Source: Cololabis saira (taxonomy: Eukaryota > Chordata > Actinopteri > Beloniformes > Belonidae). From it: a stretch of 64,000 nt of DNA. The stretch is from positions 6,544,125 through 6,608,124 of the forward strand of contig NC_084599.1 in assembly GCF_033807715.1 (NCBI RefSeq). The letters are read 5' to 3'. Below are positions 10,286 through 19,853 of the stretch, one piece after another (the first letter of the stretch is position 1; each line of letters begins with the position of its first letter). The notes under the pieces are model-generated. The model saw nothing but the letters and a program-made list of their open reading frames with translations. It did not search any database and was not told where the DNA came from. The translations under genes were made by a program, and so were the position numbers.

Positions 10286-11518
10286 ATCCTGCTAACAACA
10301 CATTACAGTAATCTAGTCTAGAAGATACAAACGCATGAACTAGTTTTTCTGCATCACTCTGCGAGAGGATTTTCCTAATCTTTGCAATATTACGGAGATG
10401 GAAAAAGGCTATTTTACAAACCTGATTGACATATGGTTTAAACGACAAATCCTGATCGAAAATAACACCAAAGTTTCTCACAGTTGCACTGGAAGCCATC
10501 GCAACACCATCTAATCCCTTCCTAAGATGCTCTGGACCAAGAATGATAACCTCTGTTTTATCTGAATTTAGAAGCAGGAAATTTCTGGACATCCAGTCCT
10601 TGATGTCCCTAAGACATGCCTGAAGTTTAACTAACGGTTCTGTTTCATCCGGCTTCATAGACAAGTAGAGCTGCGTATCATCAGCATAACAATGAAAGTG
10701 TATGCCGTGATTCTGGATTATACTTCCCAACGGCTGCATGTATAAACTGAACAAGATTGGCCCTAGCACTGAACGCTGCGGAACACCATAACAGACCCTT
10801 GACTGTTCTGAAGAAACCTCATGTACATGAACAAACTGGAACCTGTCAGATAGGTATGATTTAAACCAACGTAGAGCTGTCCCTTTAATCCCAACAACAT
10901 GCTCTAACCTGTGCAGTAAAATGCCATGATCTATAGTGTCAAAAGCAGCACTGAGGTCCAGTAGAACCAGTATGGACACTAATCCCTTATCTGAGGCCAT
11001 AAGGAGGTCATTCGTGACTCGAACCAGTGCTGTCTCTGTGCTATGATGCATTTTGAACCCTGACTGAAAGACTTCAAACAGATCATTTCTATACAAATAG
11101 TCACATAACTGGCTTGAAACTGCCTTTTCCAGAATTTTAGACACAAATGGAAGGTTAGAAATTGGTCTATAATTAGCTAAGGTGTCTGGGTCAAGAGAAG
11201 GTTTTTTAAGTAAAGGTTTAATTACTGCGACTTTGAAAACCTGTGGTACATATCCTAAACTTAGGGATAGGTTAATTTGGTCCAGTATTGTCGTACCAAT
11301 AAGAGAAAAAATATGCTTGAATAGTCGAGTCGGGATGGGGTCTAACATACATGTGGTTGACTTAGCTCTATTGACGAGTGAGGTCAGCTCAGGGAGGTCT
11401 ATAGGATGAAAACAGTCTAGAGACAAGTCAGAGCGTAGGGAAGTCGCTAAAGCTGAAGAAACACCTACAACCGGCTGGTTGATTTCTTCTCTAATTCTCG
11501 CGATTTTACTGTTGACAT
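10286..11518 (-). mobile_element. L2 LINE copy, 5' half (split by the element at 5906-10285)
   Basis: Minus-strand sequence continues the copy at 5625-5905. It encodes ORF2 from the segment before NYRPISNLPF through LDLSAAFDTIDH, CYADDTQLYL and SRLDYCNVLLAG, and stops at the insertion point. It is almost identical to the inserted copy; visible differences include GVPQRSVLGP for GVPQGSVLGP, IHFHCYAD for IQFHCYAD, and NFGVIF for NLGVIF. The 5' end at 11518 is a truncation, so the endonuclease is absent. The frame is open but the insertion makes it non-functional. Confidence 0.92.
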
Positions 11519-11811
11519 GTTTTGAATGTTTGTGGGTGTGCAACCTTCAGTTTGTTAAAAATGAATTTGGCACACCCAGTCTTTGCTGGAGCACACCCAA
11601 TGTCATTTTTCTGGCTACACCAACGACTTGAAGGTATTTAAGGTATGCCTTTATTTCTAATACTTATTGTTTCTGACATATTTTAAGTGACAAAAGAAAA
11701 TGAATTTTTTGTAACAAACATATGTTGAGCAAGAATATTTATATTGCATTAAAAGGAAATAATTCCAGTAAGAGGCAATAAAGAGCAGTTCTTTTTGCTT
11801 TAGATGTGAAT

Positions 11812-11817
11812 TTTATT
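11812..11817 (-). terminator. Poly(A) signal of the piscidin-like gene
   Basis: Minus-strand AATAAA lies about 50 bases beyond the stop codon at 11868-11870. The same neighbourhood is duplicated at 13608-13726, which marks the 3' UTR of a paralogue. Confidence 0.7.
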
Positions 11818-11867
11818 CATCAAAATATTAAATACAGCTTAAAACTGTATATCAGAGTTCTCAGCTC

Positions 11868-12672
11868 CTACTCTTGAACATAGCCATTGGGTTGTTGCTG
11901 ATTCTTTTGTATTTCGTTCAGGATGAGACCTGATGTGAGGTCAGCTGCCACGTTAGCCCCAAACCTAGGTTGAAGAGGAAGAGACTGGGTGTAAATAATT
12001 CTGACACTCAGACAACAAAAGTTTCTTTTTTTTTTTCAAGCTGTTTCAACTTTCAGTCAAGAGAGCTTACCTTCCGGCTTCACTCCCAACCTTGCCCCAG
12101 GTCCCTAAAAGAAGAAAATTCAAGATGACAATTAAATCTAAGCAATTGTTAAGAGTGTTTAAATTTGTTGTCAGTATTTTTAATGATTCATTCTTTTGTT
12201 CAATTTAAATTTCTTGCAATACAATAAATTCTGCTTTCTTTAAACATAATTGGCTTTCAAAGCTTTTACAATAGTGAACTTTTATTGTTATATGTTCATG
12301 CACTTAATAGAAAAGGTTTGGCTTGACAGATGTGCTGATCATATTGAAAGAAAGCCAAACATAATCTGAAGTCACTACAGTTTCACTGGTTTGGTTCCAG
12401 TCAACGTTCTGTGTTATTTGTCCTGACAGGGAACGTTATCAAACCAATGAAGTCACAAAATAAATTAATACATCCACTATCAGATGTTCTTTCCCTCTAT
12501 GATAAGCCATGTGTTTGGAAAATGAAGAAATTAATGAAAGTGTGTTGCCTTTTGTGTCCCTTTAAACATACCGCGTGAAGGAAGTCTTGGCCGAAATCGA
12601 AATCTACCCTCTCCGGGTTCAGCCAGGAAAATGACCAGGGCCACTCCCAGAAAAATTGCAAGGCACTTCATC
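11868..12672 (-). CDS. Piscidin-like secreted antimicrobial-type peptide, 3 coding exons
   Basis: Three minus-strand exons (12672-12572 with ATG at 12671-12669, 12104-12071, 11964-11868) join in phase into 76 aa. All introns are GT-AG. The first 22 residues (MKC..IFLGVALVIFLAEPGEG) are the conserved signal peptide of piscidins, moronecidins and pleurocidins, the mast-cell and gill antimicrobial peptides of spiny-rayed fish. The 34-base middle exon and an acidic/Gln-rich C-terminal prodomain (NEIQKNQQQPNGYVQE) also fit that family. The putative mature part is unusual: it starts RFRFRPRLPSRG instead of the Phe/His-rich amphipathic helix of classical piscidins. There is no cysteine after the signal peptide. 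A leader exon and TATA box lie upstream. The family call is strong; antimicrobial activity of this variant is an inference. Two broken paralogues lie at 13.6-28 kb and 29.5-30.6 kb. Confidence 0.78.
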
Positions 12673-12801
12673 CTGGAAAAAACAGGAGGACATCACCGTA
12701 GTCACTTTTGGAATAATTTCTCCAAATAATTGACCAATGAACTCAAAAAGATAACAGAGCTGCAAGTTGTAAAATATGCAAAAATCATTTTTATACCTTA
12801 C

Positions 12802-12893
12802 CTTTCAATAGAGTGACTGTTAGAGCCCCAAAAAGACTGACAAAGAGATCAGAGTTGACCAAAGCCAGATCAATAAATGATGTGGATCTCTGG
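12802..12893 (-). other. Non-coding leader exon of the piscidin-like gene
   Basis: The minus-strand segment ends CACTCTATTGAAAG just before GTAAGG (donor at 12801-12796) and has no ATG in frame with the peptide. Its 5' end is placed about 30 bases below the TATA box and is approximate. A short untranslated first exon is usual for piscidin genes. The word AGTGACTGTTAGAGCC inside it recurs at 23989-24012 in the disrupted paralogue. Confidence 0.6.
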
Positions 12894-12919
12894 GTGTAGT
12901 CAGTGTCAAATTCTTGCTT

Positions 12920-12929
12920 CTTTATAAAG
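12920..12929 (-). promoter_or_regulatory. TATA box of the piscidin-like gene
   Basis: CTTTATAAAG is a palindromic TATA-type motif about 120 bases upstream of the leader exon donor. It is the best TATA match on the minus strand in this interval. Confidence 0.55.
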
Positions 12930-13607
12930 GCTAGAAGGTTGAGGAAGCGAATGTTAAACTCTGTTTCATTGCTTGTTAAATTTTGCAATCTGGACAGGTT
13001 AGAAGATGTTTATCTAATCTGGGCCTTACAGGCACTTTTCTAACAGGTTATGTAACACGCCATGACTAAATGAAAATGGGAACATTTTGTTTTGCAAGAA
13101 CTTCTACATCAATGTTGAACATCAAGGAATGGTCTGCTCAAATCGTAAGGCCTGAGCACATTATTTTCAGAAAAAAAAATCCCAAAATGTGTAGAAAACC
13201 CACCAGGCTTTGCATTTTCACACAAAAGGATTGAAATCCTTCATAAACCCTGTCACTGACTTTTCAGCTGATGTACAACTGTTTAGGCATAAATACTGCA
13301 GGTCCTCCCTTTATCACTGGCTGTCACACCAGCTCTCTCTCTATTACGCCGCATGACCTGGACTGTCCAAGTTCCCCGACTGTTCTGCAACTAAAATAGC
13401 TCTGATTATCCTTCATAAAAAAAACCCAAAGACAAACAAAATAAAAACAAATAAACTTAAAAAAACATGATGGAAAGGACAGCGTTTCCCTTCCGATCTT
13501 ATAACCCTTTGGGATTCATAAACTACTAAGGACAAAAAAGGACTGTCTTGACTAGATCCATCCCATAAATGTAAAATGGCTGGGTCATTCACCAGCAAAA
13601 ATCTTGG
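12930..13607. other. Upstream region of the piscidin-like gene; no gene seen
   Basis: The segment around 12980-13070 (GGGCCTTACAGGCACTTTTC and flanks) has counterparts at 28010-28110 and 30450-30540, which are the upstream flanks of the two paralogue copies. The rest shows no gene. Confidence 0.5.
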
Positions 13608-13726
13608 TATTGCAATAAAAGGAAATAATTGTAGTACAGAGGCAATGAAGAGAAGTTCCTTTTGTTTGTAATGTGAATTTTATTCATCAAATCATTTAAT
13701 ACAGTTTTTCATGACTTAAAATTGTA
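13608..13726 (-). pseudogene. 3' UTR relic of a second piscidin-like gene (copy B)
   Basis: About 120 bases match the 3' end of the intact gene (11735-11860): TGCAATAAAAGGAAATAATT, GAGGCAAT.AAGAG, then GTGAATTTTATTCATCAAA. The match ends exactly where an LTR begins at 13727. The remainder of this copy reappears near 23.4-24.0 kb and 28.0-28.2 kb. Confidence 0.75.
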
Positions 13727-13961
13727 TGTAGCAGGGCGAGTGCTACGGGGCCCGACCGACAGGATAGAGAGGACACGGAGTTTCAGTGCACAACCACTTT
13801 TATTCACCACACCCAGGTCACACGTGCTTTGGCTTCAGCAGCCTCTTCAACAGCCCTTGCTGCTGTGCAGCCAGGCCTTATGAAGGCAGGCAGGGTGGAG
13901 AGGTTGATGGGACACACCTGTCCCCAATCAACCTGAGTGGCTGCTCCTCCACCCTTCCACA
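13727..13961 (-). mobile_element. LTR, same family as the solo LTR at 34714
   Basis: Starts TGTAGCA and ends CCACA, i.e. TG..CA. It shares GAGTGCTACGGGGCCCGACC and the following ~60 bases with 34714-34960. Read on the minus strand it carries a CTTATGAAGGC promoter-like block and a poly(A)-type motif near its middle. The flanks do not form a 5-bp duplication, so either the other end of the element lies further right or it was rearranged. Confidence 0.75.
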
Positions 13962-13976
13962 CACCCCCATCGCCAA

Positions 13977-14275
13977 CCTCAGGCGTGGCGCCGGGGTGGG
14001 TCGCACCGCGGGTCCCACCGTCGCTGGGGCCGCCTCAGGAGCCGTCGCCTGGTGGCCTGCAGCATCTGCCTCCCGGCCTGTCGGCTGCAGCGCCACCAGC
14101 GCTGCCGCCGCGTACCTCAGGCGTGGCGCCGGGGTGGGTCACTCCGTGGGTCCCGCCGCCTCGGGAGCCGTCGCTTGGCGGCCCGCAGCCTCTGCCTCCC
14201 GGCCTGTCAGCTGCGGCGCCACCAGCTCCTCCCGCCGGGGTGGATCGCTCCGCGGGTCCCGCAGCCTCTGCCTTA
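13977..14275. repeat. GC-rich tandem repeat, unit about 138 bp
   Basis: A unit starting CCTCAGGCGTGGCGCCGGGG begins at 13977 and again at 14115, and a shortened third unit starts near 14230. It sits next to the internal side of the LTR at 13727-13961 and may be part of that retroelement. All frames through it are proline/alanine/glycine-rich and I do not treat them as a gene. Confidence 0.75.
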
Positions 14276-14324
14276 GATGGTGTGATTGGCCCCTGTGGAA
14301 CTGTGCAAAACATTGGTGATAGCA

Positions 14325-14460
14325 ATAGACAAGAGAGACCACCTCTCTCCTGTTTTAGCCTCCCTCCATTGGCTTCCTGTAAAACTCAGAATCCAACTCA
14401 AAATTGTATTACTTATGTATGAAGCCCAAAATGGCGTAGTTCCGCGATATTTGCAAGACC
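14325..14460 (+). mobile_element. L2 fragment, part 1 (ORF2 C-terminus)
   Basis: Encodes IDKRDHLSPVLASLHWLPVK and then NGVVPRYLQD, the L2 ORF2 thumb. It is interrupted after the LQD codons by the MITE at 14461-15458 and continues at 15459. It is more diverged than the 5.6-11.5 kb copies. Confidence 0.85.
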
Positions 14461-14772
14461 AGGGGCCTCATTTATAAAAGAGTGTGTAGGATTCATACTA
14501 AAAGTGCACGTAAACTCAAAAGCCAAAAATGGCAGGCGCAAAAAAAAATCCGGATTTATAAAACCGTGTGCATGCACACTTGCACGCAATGTTCTCTTTA
14601 TAAATCACAGTCCAGCTGGAAGGTTGCGCAGGTGAATTTGCCTCATATCCCGCCCTGTACACGCCCACTTCATACCATAAATGGGCAATGCAAAGTATCG
14701 CCGTGAGTGCCACGGACAGATGGTGCAGAAAAAAAAAAGAAGTGGTGTGATTTGAAGGTGGAGGCCAAGAGG

Positions 14773-15046
14773 TACGGAGCCCCTAAAGGGGCACGGATTT
14801 TTTTTATATATATAATGAGTTTTACGTGCGCACATGAAACCTTTAAGGCTGATTTATGGTTCCACGTTACACCAACGCAGAGCCTACGGTGTAGGTGTGC
14901 GTCGCCGCATACCCTACGGCGAAGGCTCTGCGTCGTTTTAACGCAGAACCATAATTTAGACTTACGCCTGCGCGTAAAGGTTTCACGCGCGCGTAAAACT
15001 CATTATATATGTAAAGAAAAAATCTGAGTACTTTAGGGGCTCCGTA
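14773..15046. mobile_element. Palindromic MITE nested in the 14461-15458 MITE
   Basis: Left arm ACGGAGCCCCTAAAGG.GCAC and right arm CTTTAGGGGCTCCGT are inverted and flanked by TA on both sides, as in Tc1/mariner-type insertions. The arms extend inward (TAATGAGTTTTACG versus CGTAAAACTCATTA), giving a hairpin of about 274 bases. At its centre sits the short hairpin element at 14846-14959. Confidence 0.75.
14846..14959. repeat. Short hairpin element, copy 1
   Basis: GGCTGATTTATGGTTCCACG leads into CCAACGCAGAGCCTACGG, which is mirrored by CCGTAGG..CTCTGCGTCG and AACGCAGAACCATAA. It is one of five copies in the window (others near 28605, 31000, 40485 and 60834). Confidence 0.8.
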
Positions 15047-15458
15047 GAGTGGCCCGGCACTCATTTGTTCTGTCCTCAGTCACTCTCCAGTTGTCGCGGT
15101 GGGTGACGAGGAGGTTCCCAGCGTGTCCTGCACCGCGGCTGCAGCAGCACCAGAATCCTGACTGACGCTGTGCTTCACACACAGAGGGACACAATCAGCG
15201 CTATTATACTATAAGTCTGATATGTGATGACATTAAAAGTATGACATGAATTTGGCTTCATTTCACCACCTCACCGCCTGCGTCGCCAGTTCCCCATATC
15301 TTAAGACTGTTCCTGCGCAAGGGTCAGGGTTGGCGTAGGGATACGCACATTTTTCGGTTAGTGTTTTCTATTTAAATCCCAACCTTTGCGTAGAAGGTGG
15401 CTTGCACATCTTTCAAGCCCTGTTTTGTGCGCAAGCGAGCTTTATAAATGAGGCCCCT

Positions 15459-15880
15459 GGTCGTTCCCTATGTTGCTAATAGAGCTCTCCGTTCTCAGAG
15501 GGCAGGTTTAATCGTAGTTCCTAGTAGTCCCAGTCCGAGATATGCTGCTATAGATTTACGCTGCAGAAAGAAACCAACATGATCCACTGAGCAGTGCCCA
15601 TCACCCCTCCTTCTCTCAGTTATTAATTACAAGTATATCATAACCATCATTGTTCTTGTCATTTGTTGTGCTGGTCTGCCCTCTCCTTTTCTCTTCTGTG
15701 CATCTCTGCAGGGCAGAGCTTCAGGAGCTGCATGCTGTCCTGCGGCCCCACCCTCTGACTACCTCAGTGTTTGCTGTCCACATATGCTTATGAAGTCCCT
15801 GTAGTTCACTAGTTAGCCATTGTGTCTGTGTTTCTCCTTTCTCTGTTCTTCATTCTCTCTGTCTTTTCTATCTTTTGAGA
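15459..15880 (+). mobile_element. L2 fragment, part 2
   Basis: Continues part 1: AGAGCTCTCCGTTCTCAGAG and GCAGGTTTAATCGTAGTTCC correspond to the L2 codons for VRALRSQSAGLLVVP, followed by decayed 3' UTR with GGCAGAGCTTCAGGAGCTGC. It ends where the Rex1-type element starts. The L2 3' end resumes at 17978. Confidence 0.75.
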
Positions 15881-15923
15881 GAAATGCCGGCCATTCTACC
15901 TCCCTCGGGAGTTCACTGGGGTC

Positions 15924-16784
15924 ATGTTAATCATGGTTTACATTCCACCGGATGCTAATGCTAGCTCGGCTCTAGGACTATTGCATAGCAACAGTAGCCT
16001 GCAGCAGAACCGACATCCAGATGCGGTACATATTATCGCGGGTGATTTTAATCATGTGGAGTTAAAATCAGTGCTCCCTAAACTCCACCAGCATGTGAAG
16101 TGTGCTACAAGAGGAGCCAACACTCTGGACAAGGTTTACACCAACGTAAAGATGGGCTACAGGGCCAGACCTGCACCACACCTAGGGAAGTCAGACCACA
16201 TCCTTTTACAACTCATTCCCACATACACCCCCCTCCGAAAATCCACCCCCCACACCATCAAGACCGTCAAAATGTGGCCAGAGAGTGCTTCTCAGCAGCT
16301 GCAGGACTGTTTCGACAGCACTGCCTGGGACATCTTCGAGGACGAAGACCTGGATGTATTTACAGACACTGTACTATGCTACATCCAGAACTGTGTAGAC
16401 ATGGTTACAGTGGAGAAACACATACGGGTCTACCCCAATCAGAAACCCTGGATGGTCAAGCAGCTGCTGAGGGAGAAAAACACTGCCTTCAAAGCTGGTG
16501 ACAGGGCTCTCTACAGCACAGCCCGCACCAACCTGAAGAGAGGCATCAGGAAGCCCAAGGAGGACTACAGGAGGAGGATTGACACCCACCTGGACAGCAA
16601 CAACAGCAGGCAGGCATGGATGGCAGTCCAGCACCTCACCAACTACAAACCCAGCATCAGAGATGCTGAGGGCGACGCAGCGCTGGCAGAAGAACTAAAC
16701 CTCTTCTTTCCTCTCTTCGAGGAGCAGCCACGCCGCCACCAGCGGCCGGGAGCAGCCCCACCCTCACGGTGGGGCTGCTGTTAG
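15924..16784 (+). pseudogene. Rex1-type endonuclease part (truncated)
   Basis: An open frame of 286 aa covers the second half of the endonuclease: IMVYIPPDANA, HIIAGDFNHVELKSVLPKLH, DKVYTNV and GKSDHILLQLIPTY. The linker to the reverse transcriptase follows, including PNQKPWMVKQLLREKNTAFK and RAGDRALYSTARTNLKRGI-type words. The frame runs into a stop at 16784 where family members continue into the RT fingers. At least the ~100 codons for the first RT blocks are absent here. The protein would nick but not copy, and lacks the N-terminal catalytic residues, so it is dead. Confidence 0.8.
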
Positions 16785-16792
16785 GAGTCACA

Positions 16793-17871
16793 TCACGACC
16801 TTCATAACCCCCAGCTTGGACCCATAGCAATTTGCCTACAAGGCAAATAGGTCGACAGAGGACGCCGTGAACGCAGCCCTACACACAGCGCTGACCCACC
16901 TGGAAAAACAGGGGAACTACACCCGCCTTCTCTTTGTGGATTACAGTTCAGCCTTTAATACCATCCTTCCCCACGGTCCCGTGGGGAAACTGCTGAACCT
17001 CGGACTACCTCACTCCACATGCCTTTGGATTAAAGACTTCCTGTCAAACCGCCCACAGAAGGTCAGGATTGGCCCCCACACCTCCACAGCTCTCATACTC
17101 AGCACCGGGTCCCCTCAAGGCTGCGTGCTGAGTCCTCTGCTTTGCACCCTTTACACTTCAGACTGCACCCCCATCCACGCCAGCAACACCTTCATTAAGT
17201 ATGCGGATGACACCACAGTGGTAAGTTGCATCACTGGAGTGGACGAATCCGCATACCGCGATGAGGTGCAACAGCTGACTGTGTGGTGTAAAGCAAATAA
17301 CTTGCTCCTGAACACATCCAAAACAAAGGAGCTAATCATAGACTTTAGGCGAAATAAAACGGACATTCAGCCCATTCACATTGGTGAGACCTGTGTGGAA
17401 AGGGTCAGTGACTTCCGCTTCCTCGGGGTCCACATAGAGGATAATCTGACCTGGAACAAGAATACCACACAGGTGGTAAAAAAGGCACAACAGAGACTCC
17501 ACTTCCTGAGAATGCTCAGGAAGAACAACATCAGCCAAAGACTGCTCGTGTCTTTTTACCGCTCCACCATGGAGAGCATCCTCACCTACTGCCTCTGCAC
17601 ATGGTTTGCCAGCTGCACAGTGGCAAACAGGAAAGAGCTCCAGAGGGTCACCAGAATGGCTGAGAAGGTCATTGGGTGCCCTCTACCCACACTTGTGGAC
17701 CTTCACGGCTCTTACTGCCTCTGGAGAGCCAACACCATCATGAAGGACTCATCCCATCCGGGCCACTACTTGTTTGAGCCACTGCCGTCAGGAAGACGCT
17801 ACAGGGCCATTAAATCCAGGACAAACAGACTGAAAAACTGTTTTTTCTCAACCGCTGTCGGTTATTGTTAA
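16793..17871 (+). pseudogene. Rex1-type reverse transcriptase part
   Basis: Frame resumes with SHITTFITPSLDP, a TAG stop, then QFAYKANRSTEDAVNAAL and an open run from 16867. RT motifs: LLFVDYSSAFNTILPHG (first Asp), GSPQGCVLSPLLCTLY, YADDTTVVSCI (catalytic pair), then SKTKELIIDFRRNKTDI, DFRFLGVHIEDNLTWNKN and the C-terminal LPSGRRYRAIKSRTNRLKNC. These are the Rex1/Babar signatures. The catalytic pair is kept, but the missing fingers and the in-frame stop make it inactive. Confidence 0.82.
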
Positions 17872-17977
17872 TATTGCACTGTTTTTTGTTGTACTGAAGG
17901 CCTGCACCCTACCTTTTGTTGCACTTGTTACAATGACAATAAAGATAATCTTGAATCTCTCTTGAATCTTGAATCTT

Positions 17978-18228
17978 TTCCTGCTCTGCCCAGCTGGCAT
18001 TCGGCAGGAGGGTCCCCCCTTTTTGAGCCAGGTCCTCCTCAAGGTATCTTTCCCTACTAAAGGGGAGTTTTTCTTGCCACTGTTTGGCTTAAGGTTTCTC
18101 CAACTAGGGGAGTTATTACCTGCCATTGTTTATGTTTATGTAATAATTGCTTGGGGGTCACGTTCTGGGCCTCTCGAACGCACCTAGAGACAACATCTGT
18201 TGTAATAGACGCTATATAAATAAAATTG
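17978..18228 (+). mobile_element. L2 3' end (part 3 of the split copy)
   Basis: Carries the L2 3' UTR words GGCAGGAGGGTCCCCCCTTT, CTACTAAAGGGGAGTTTTTC and TAGACGCTATATAAATAAAA, the same as the end of the element at 10020-10285. It closes the L2 that began at 14325. Confidence 0.85.
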
Positions 18229-18261
18229 AAACCTTTTTTTTTAAACGATGTAACCCACTAA

Positions 18262-18460
18262 TCACAATGGCAGTCTTGGCACTGTTAGAGGACACGGCTA
18301 ATGGCAGGATCACGAGAGAATGAGTCTTTAGGGACCACACTGATCTGCTGGTCCAGGATGAAGACTGGATCATCAGCCAATTTAGGTTACCAAGAGGATC
18401 CTTCTGGAACGCTGTCTGAACTTGTCCCAGCGACGCTCCCGTTCGGACCAACATGACGTT
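18262..18460 (+). pseudogene. PIF/Harbinger transposase N-terminal fragment
   Basis: Frame words ALLEDTANGRITRE, stop, VFRDHTDLL, DEDWIISQFRLPR and GSFWNAV, stop, resemble the N-terminus of HARBI1-like DDE transposases. The DDE core is absent and there are two in-frame stops. No terminal repeats were identified. Confidence 0.6.
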
Positions 18461-19686
18461 TTCAGCGGGAGCTGCTGACAAACCGGAAATCTCTCAGTCG
18501 CATACCCTGGCTGGTATGCTAACAAGACAGTCTGCTCCCAATAGCCCACCACTTTCCTCTCATGACACTTGTGGGACTGTATCAGAACTATACTGAGTCG
18601 GCTGATAACATGAAGGACAATGGCTGACAAATAAATATGGGCATAGTTCACAGACTTACCACTCATACAAACACTCACACTCAAACACATACAAACACAC
18701 ACAATAATAAAAACCCTCTTCCCCATTATTTAGCACCTTCCCTGGCTCCCCCCCGTATCACCGTTCCCAACACAGCAAACCAGATTGAAGTGCTGCGCCA
18801 GGAGGCATTTCTCTTGGACGGGCTGCACTGGAATGAAATGTCGTTGGGTCAGGACGCTGACTCAATGACAATCTGAATCTGAAACTCTCAGTCGCCATGG
18901 CAACCGCATGGGACGACTAATTGACATGAATGCCAGATCCTTTAAATATCCCAAAACTGTTGCTGAATATACAAACGTTAAAATACAATTTGCAGCGAAG
19001 AACCGGTTCCCTAAAGTTGTCTTTTTAGAATAAAACGAACATGTCACTAATAGTTTGTTTGGTACAAACTGATGTGACTCAACAGTATATGAATAAAGAT
19101 TTTATTAAATGTTTGGGCTACTGTCAGCGTCTTATATCAAGTCGGCCGCAGGCGCTGCGTCATTCCAGGAAGTGTTTCACCGGTGATGAAGGCCGGTCTC
19201 TCCTCCTACGGCTTTAACACTCCGAGATACAGCAACCTTTTTCTTTATTTCGCATGTTTGCACCTCGATAATCACGTTGGTGCGACTTGTCTTTATTTCA
19301 GCAGCGGATGAGTATCTCATTGTGTTGTTTCAAGGATTAAATATACATTCATACTGTTCACATTGATTCACAAATGAGAGGTGATCACGGACACCTCCAT
19401 GCATGTGGTAAGACTCAAATCACAGTATTTTGTAAGTTCCTTGTTTGCATGAGCGGTTTTTCATGGATATTTATCCTCATTATCAAACTCATATTGATCT
19501 ACTTCAGGAAGGGGACAGGAAGGAGTGTCCTGCTCCCGCATCCGCGTTGAATTTCACGTTGGTTGTGATGTTCAAATGAAACCTGCGTGGATTTGGGCTT
19601 ACGCACAGTTTTGAACAACTGAATGTTTTTTTGTGTTGGCAAGATTTCCACGCAAGGATTGATGATGAAATCCAAGCACTCTACTT
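18461..19686. other. No gene recognised
   Basis: A ~200-base tract near 18650-18720 is rich in ACACAC/CAAACAC. The stretch 19580-19700 (GGGCTTACGCACAG, then CATGAGGCCCCTGG) looks like one end of the MITE family at 14461-15458, without a visible partner end. Confidence 0.45.
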
Positions 19687-19800
19687 ACATGAGGCCCCTG
19701 GACAGCAGGACAGGATCTCATGCTCGTCACGTTGAGGTATGAGCCAGTTTAGACTGAGCTAATTAGTTCTGATCAAAAGCAGCTGCACCAACTGCATGAG

Positions 19801-19812
19801 GAGCTCTTTTAA
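19801..19812 (+). promoter_or_regulatory. TATA-like element of the His-rich gene
   Basis: CTCTTTTAAACG lies about 45 bases upstream of the ATG at 19854. It is a weak TATA-type match at a sensible distance for a short 5' UTR. Confidence 0.4.
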
Positions 19813-19853
19813 ACGTCAGCTGCTGGTTGCTCCTTCACTTGGTGATCAGAACA

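Larger units (their letters stand above)
14461..15458. mobile_element. MITE with AGGGGCCTCATTTATAAA inverted termini
   Basis: The left end AGGGGCCTCATTTATAAA and right end TTTATAAATGAGGCCCCT are perfect inverted copies about 1.0 kb apart, inserted in the middle of an L2 ORF2 fragment. No transposase frame exists inside, so it is non-autonomous. The two flanking bases are palindromic (C/G), and no longer target duplication is obvious. A second palindromic element (14773-15046) is nested inside. A lone terminus of the same family occurs at about 19687-19700. Confidence 0.85.
15880..17975 (+). mobile_element. Rex1/Babar-type LINE inserted in the L2 fragment
   Basis: A non-LTR element of about 2.1 kb ends with AATAAAGATAATCTTGAATC and short TTGAATC repeats, the kind of tail known for Rex1. 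Its 5' end is truncated inside the endonuclease (first recognisable codons CRPFYLPREFTGVM). It has lost an internal block of the reverse transcriptase. L2 sequence flanks it on both sides. Confidence 0.85.

Noticed and set aside
13786..14422. Long overlapping Pro/Ala/Gly-rich frames on both strands
   Set aside because: They follow from GC-rich tandem repeats (138-bp units) beside an LTR; no splice context, no motif, and the frames are open in several registers at once.
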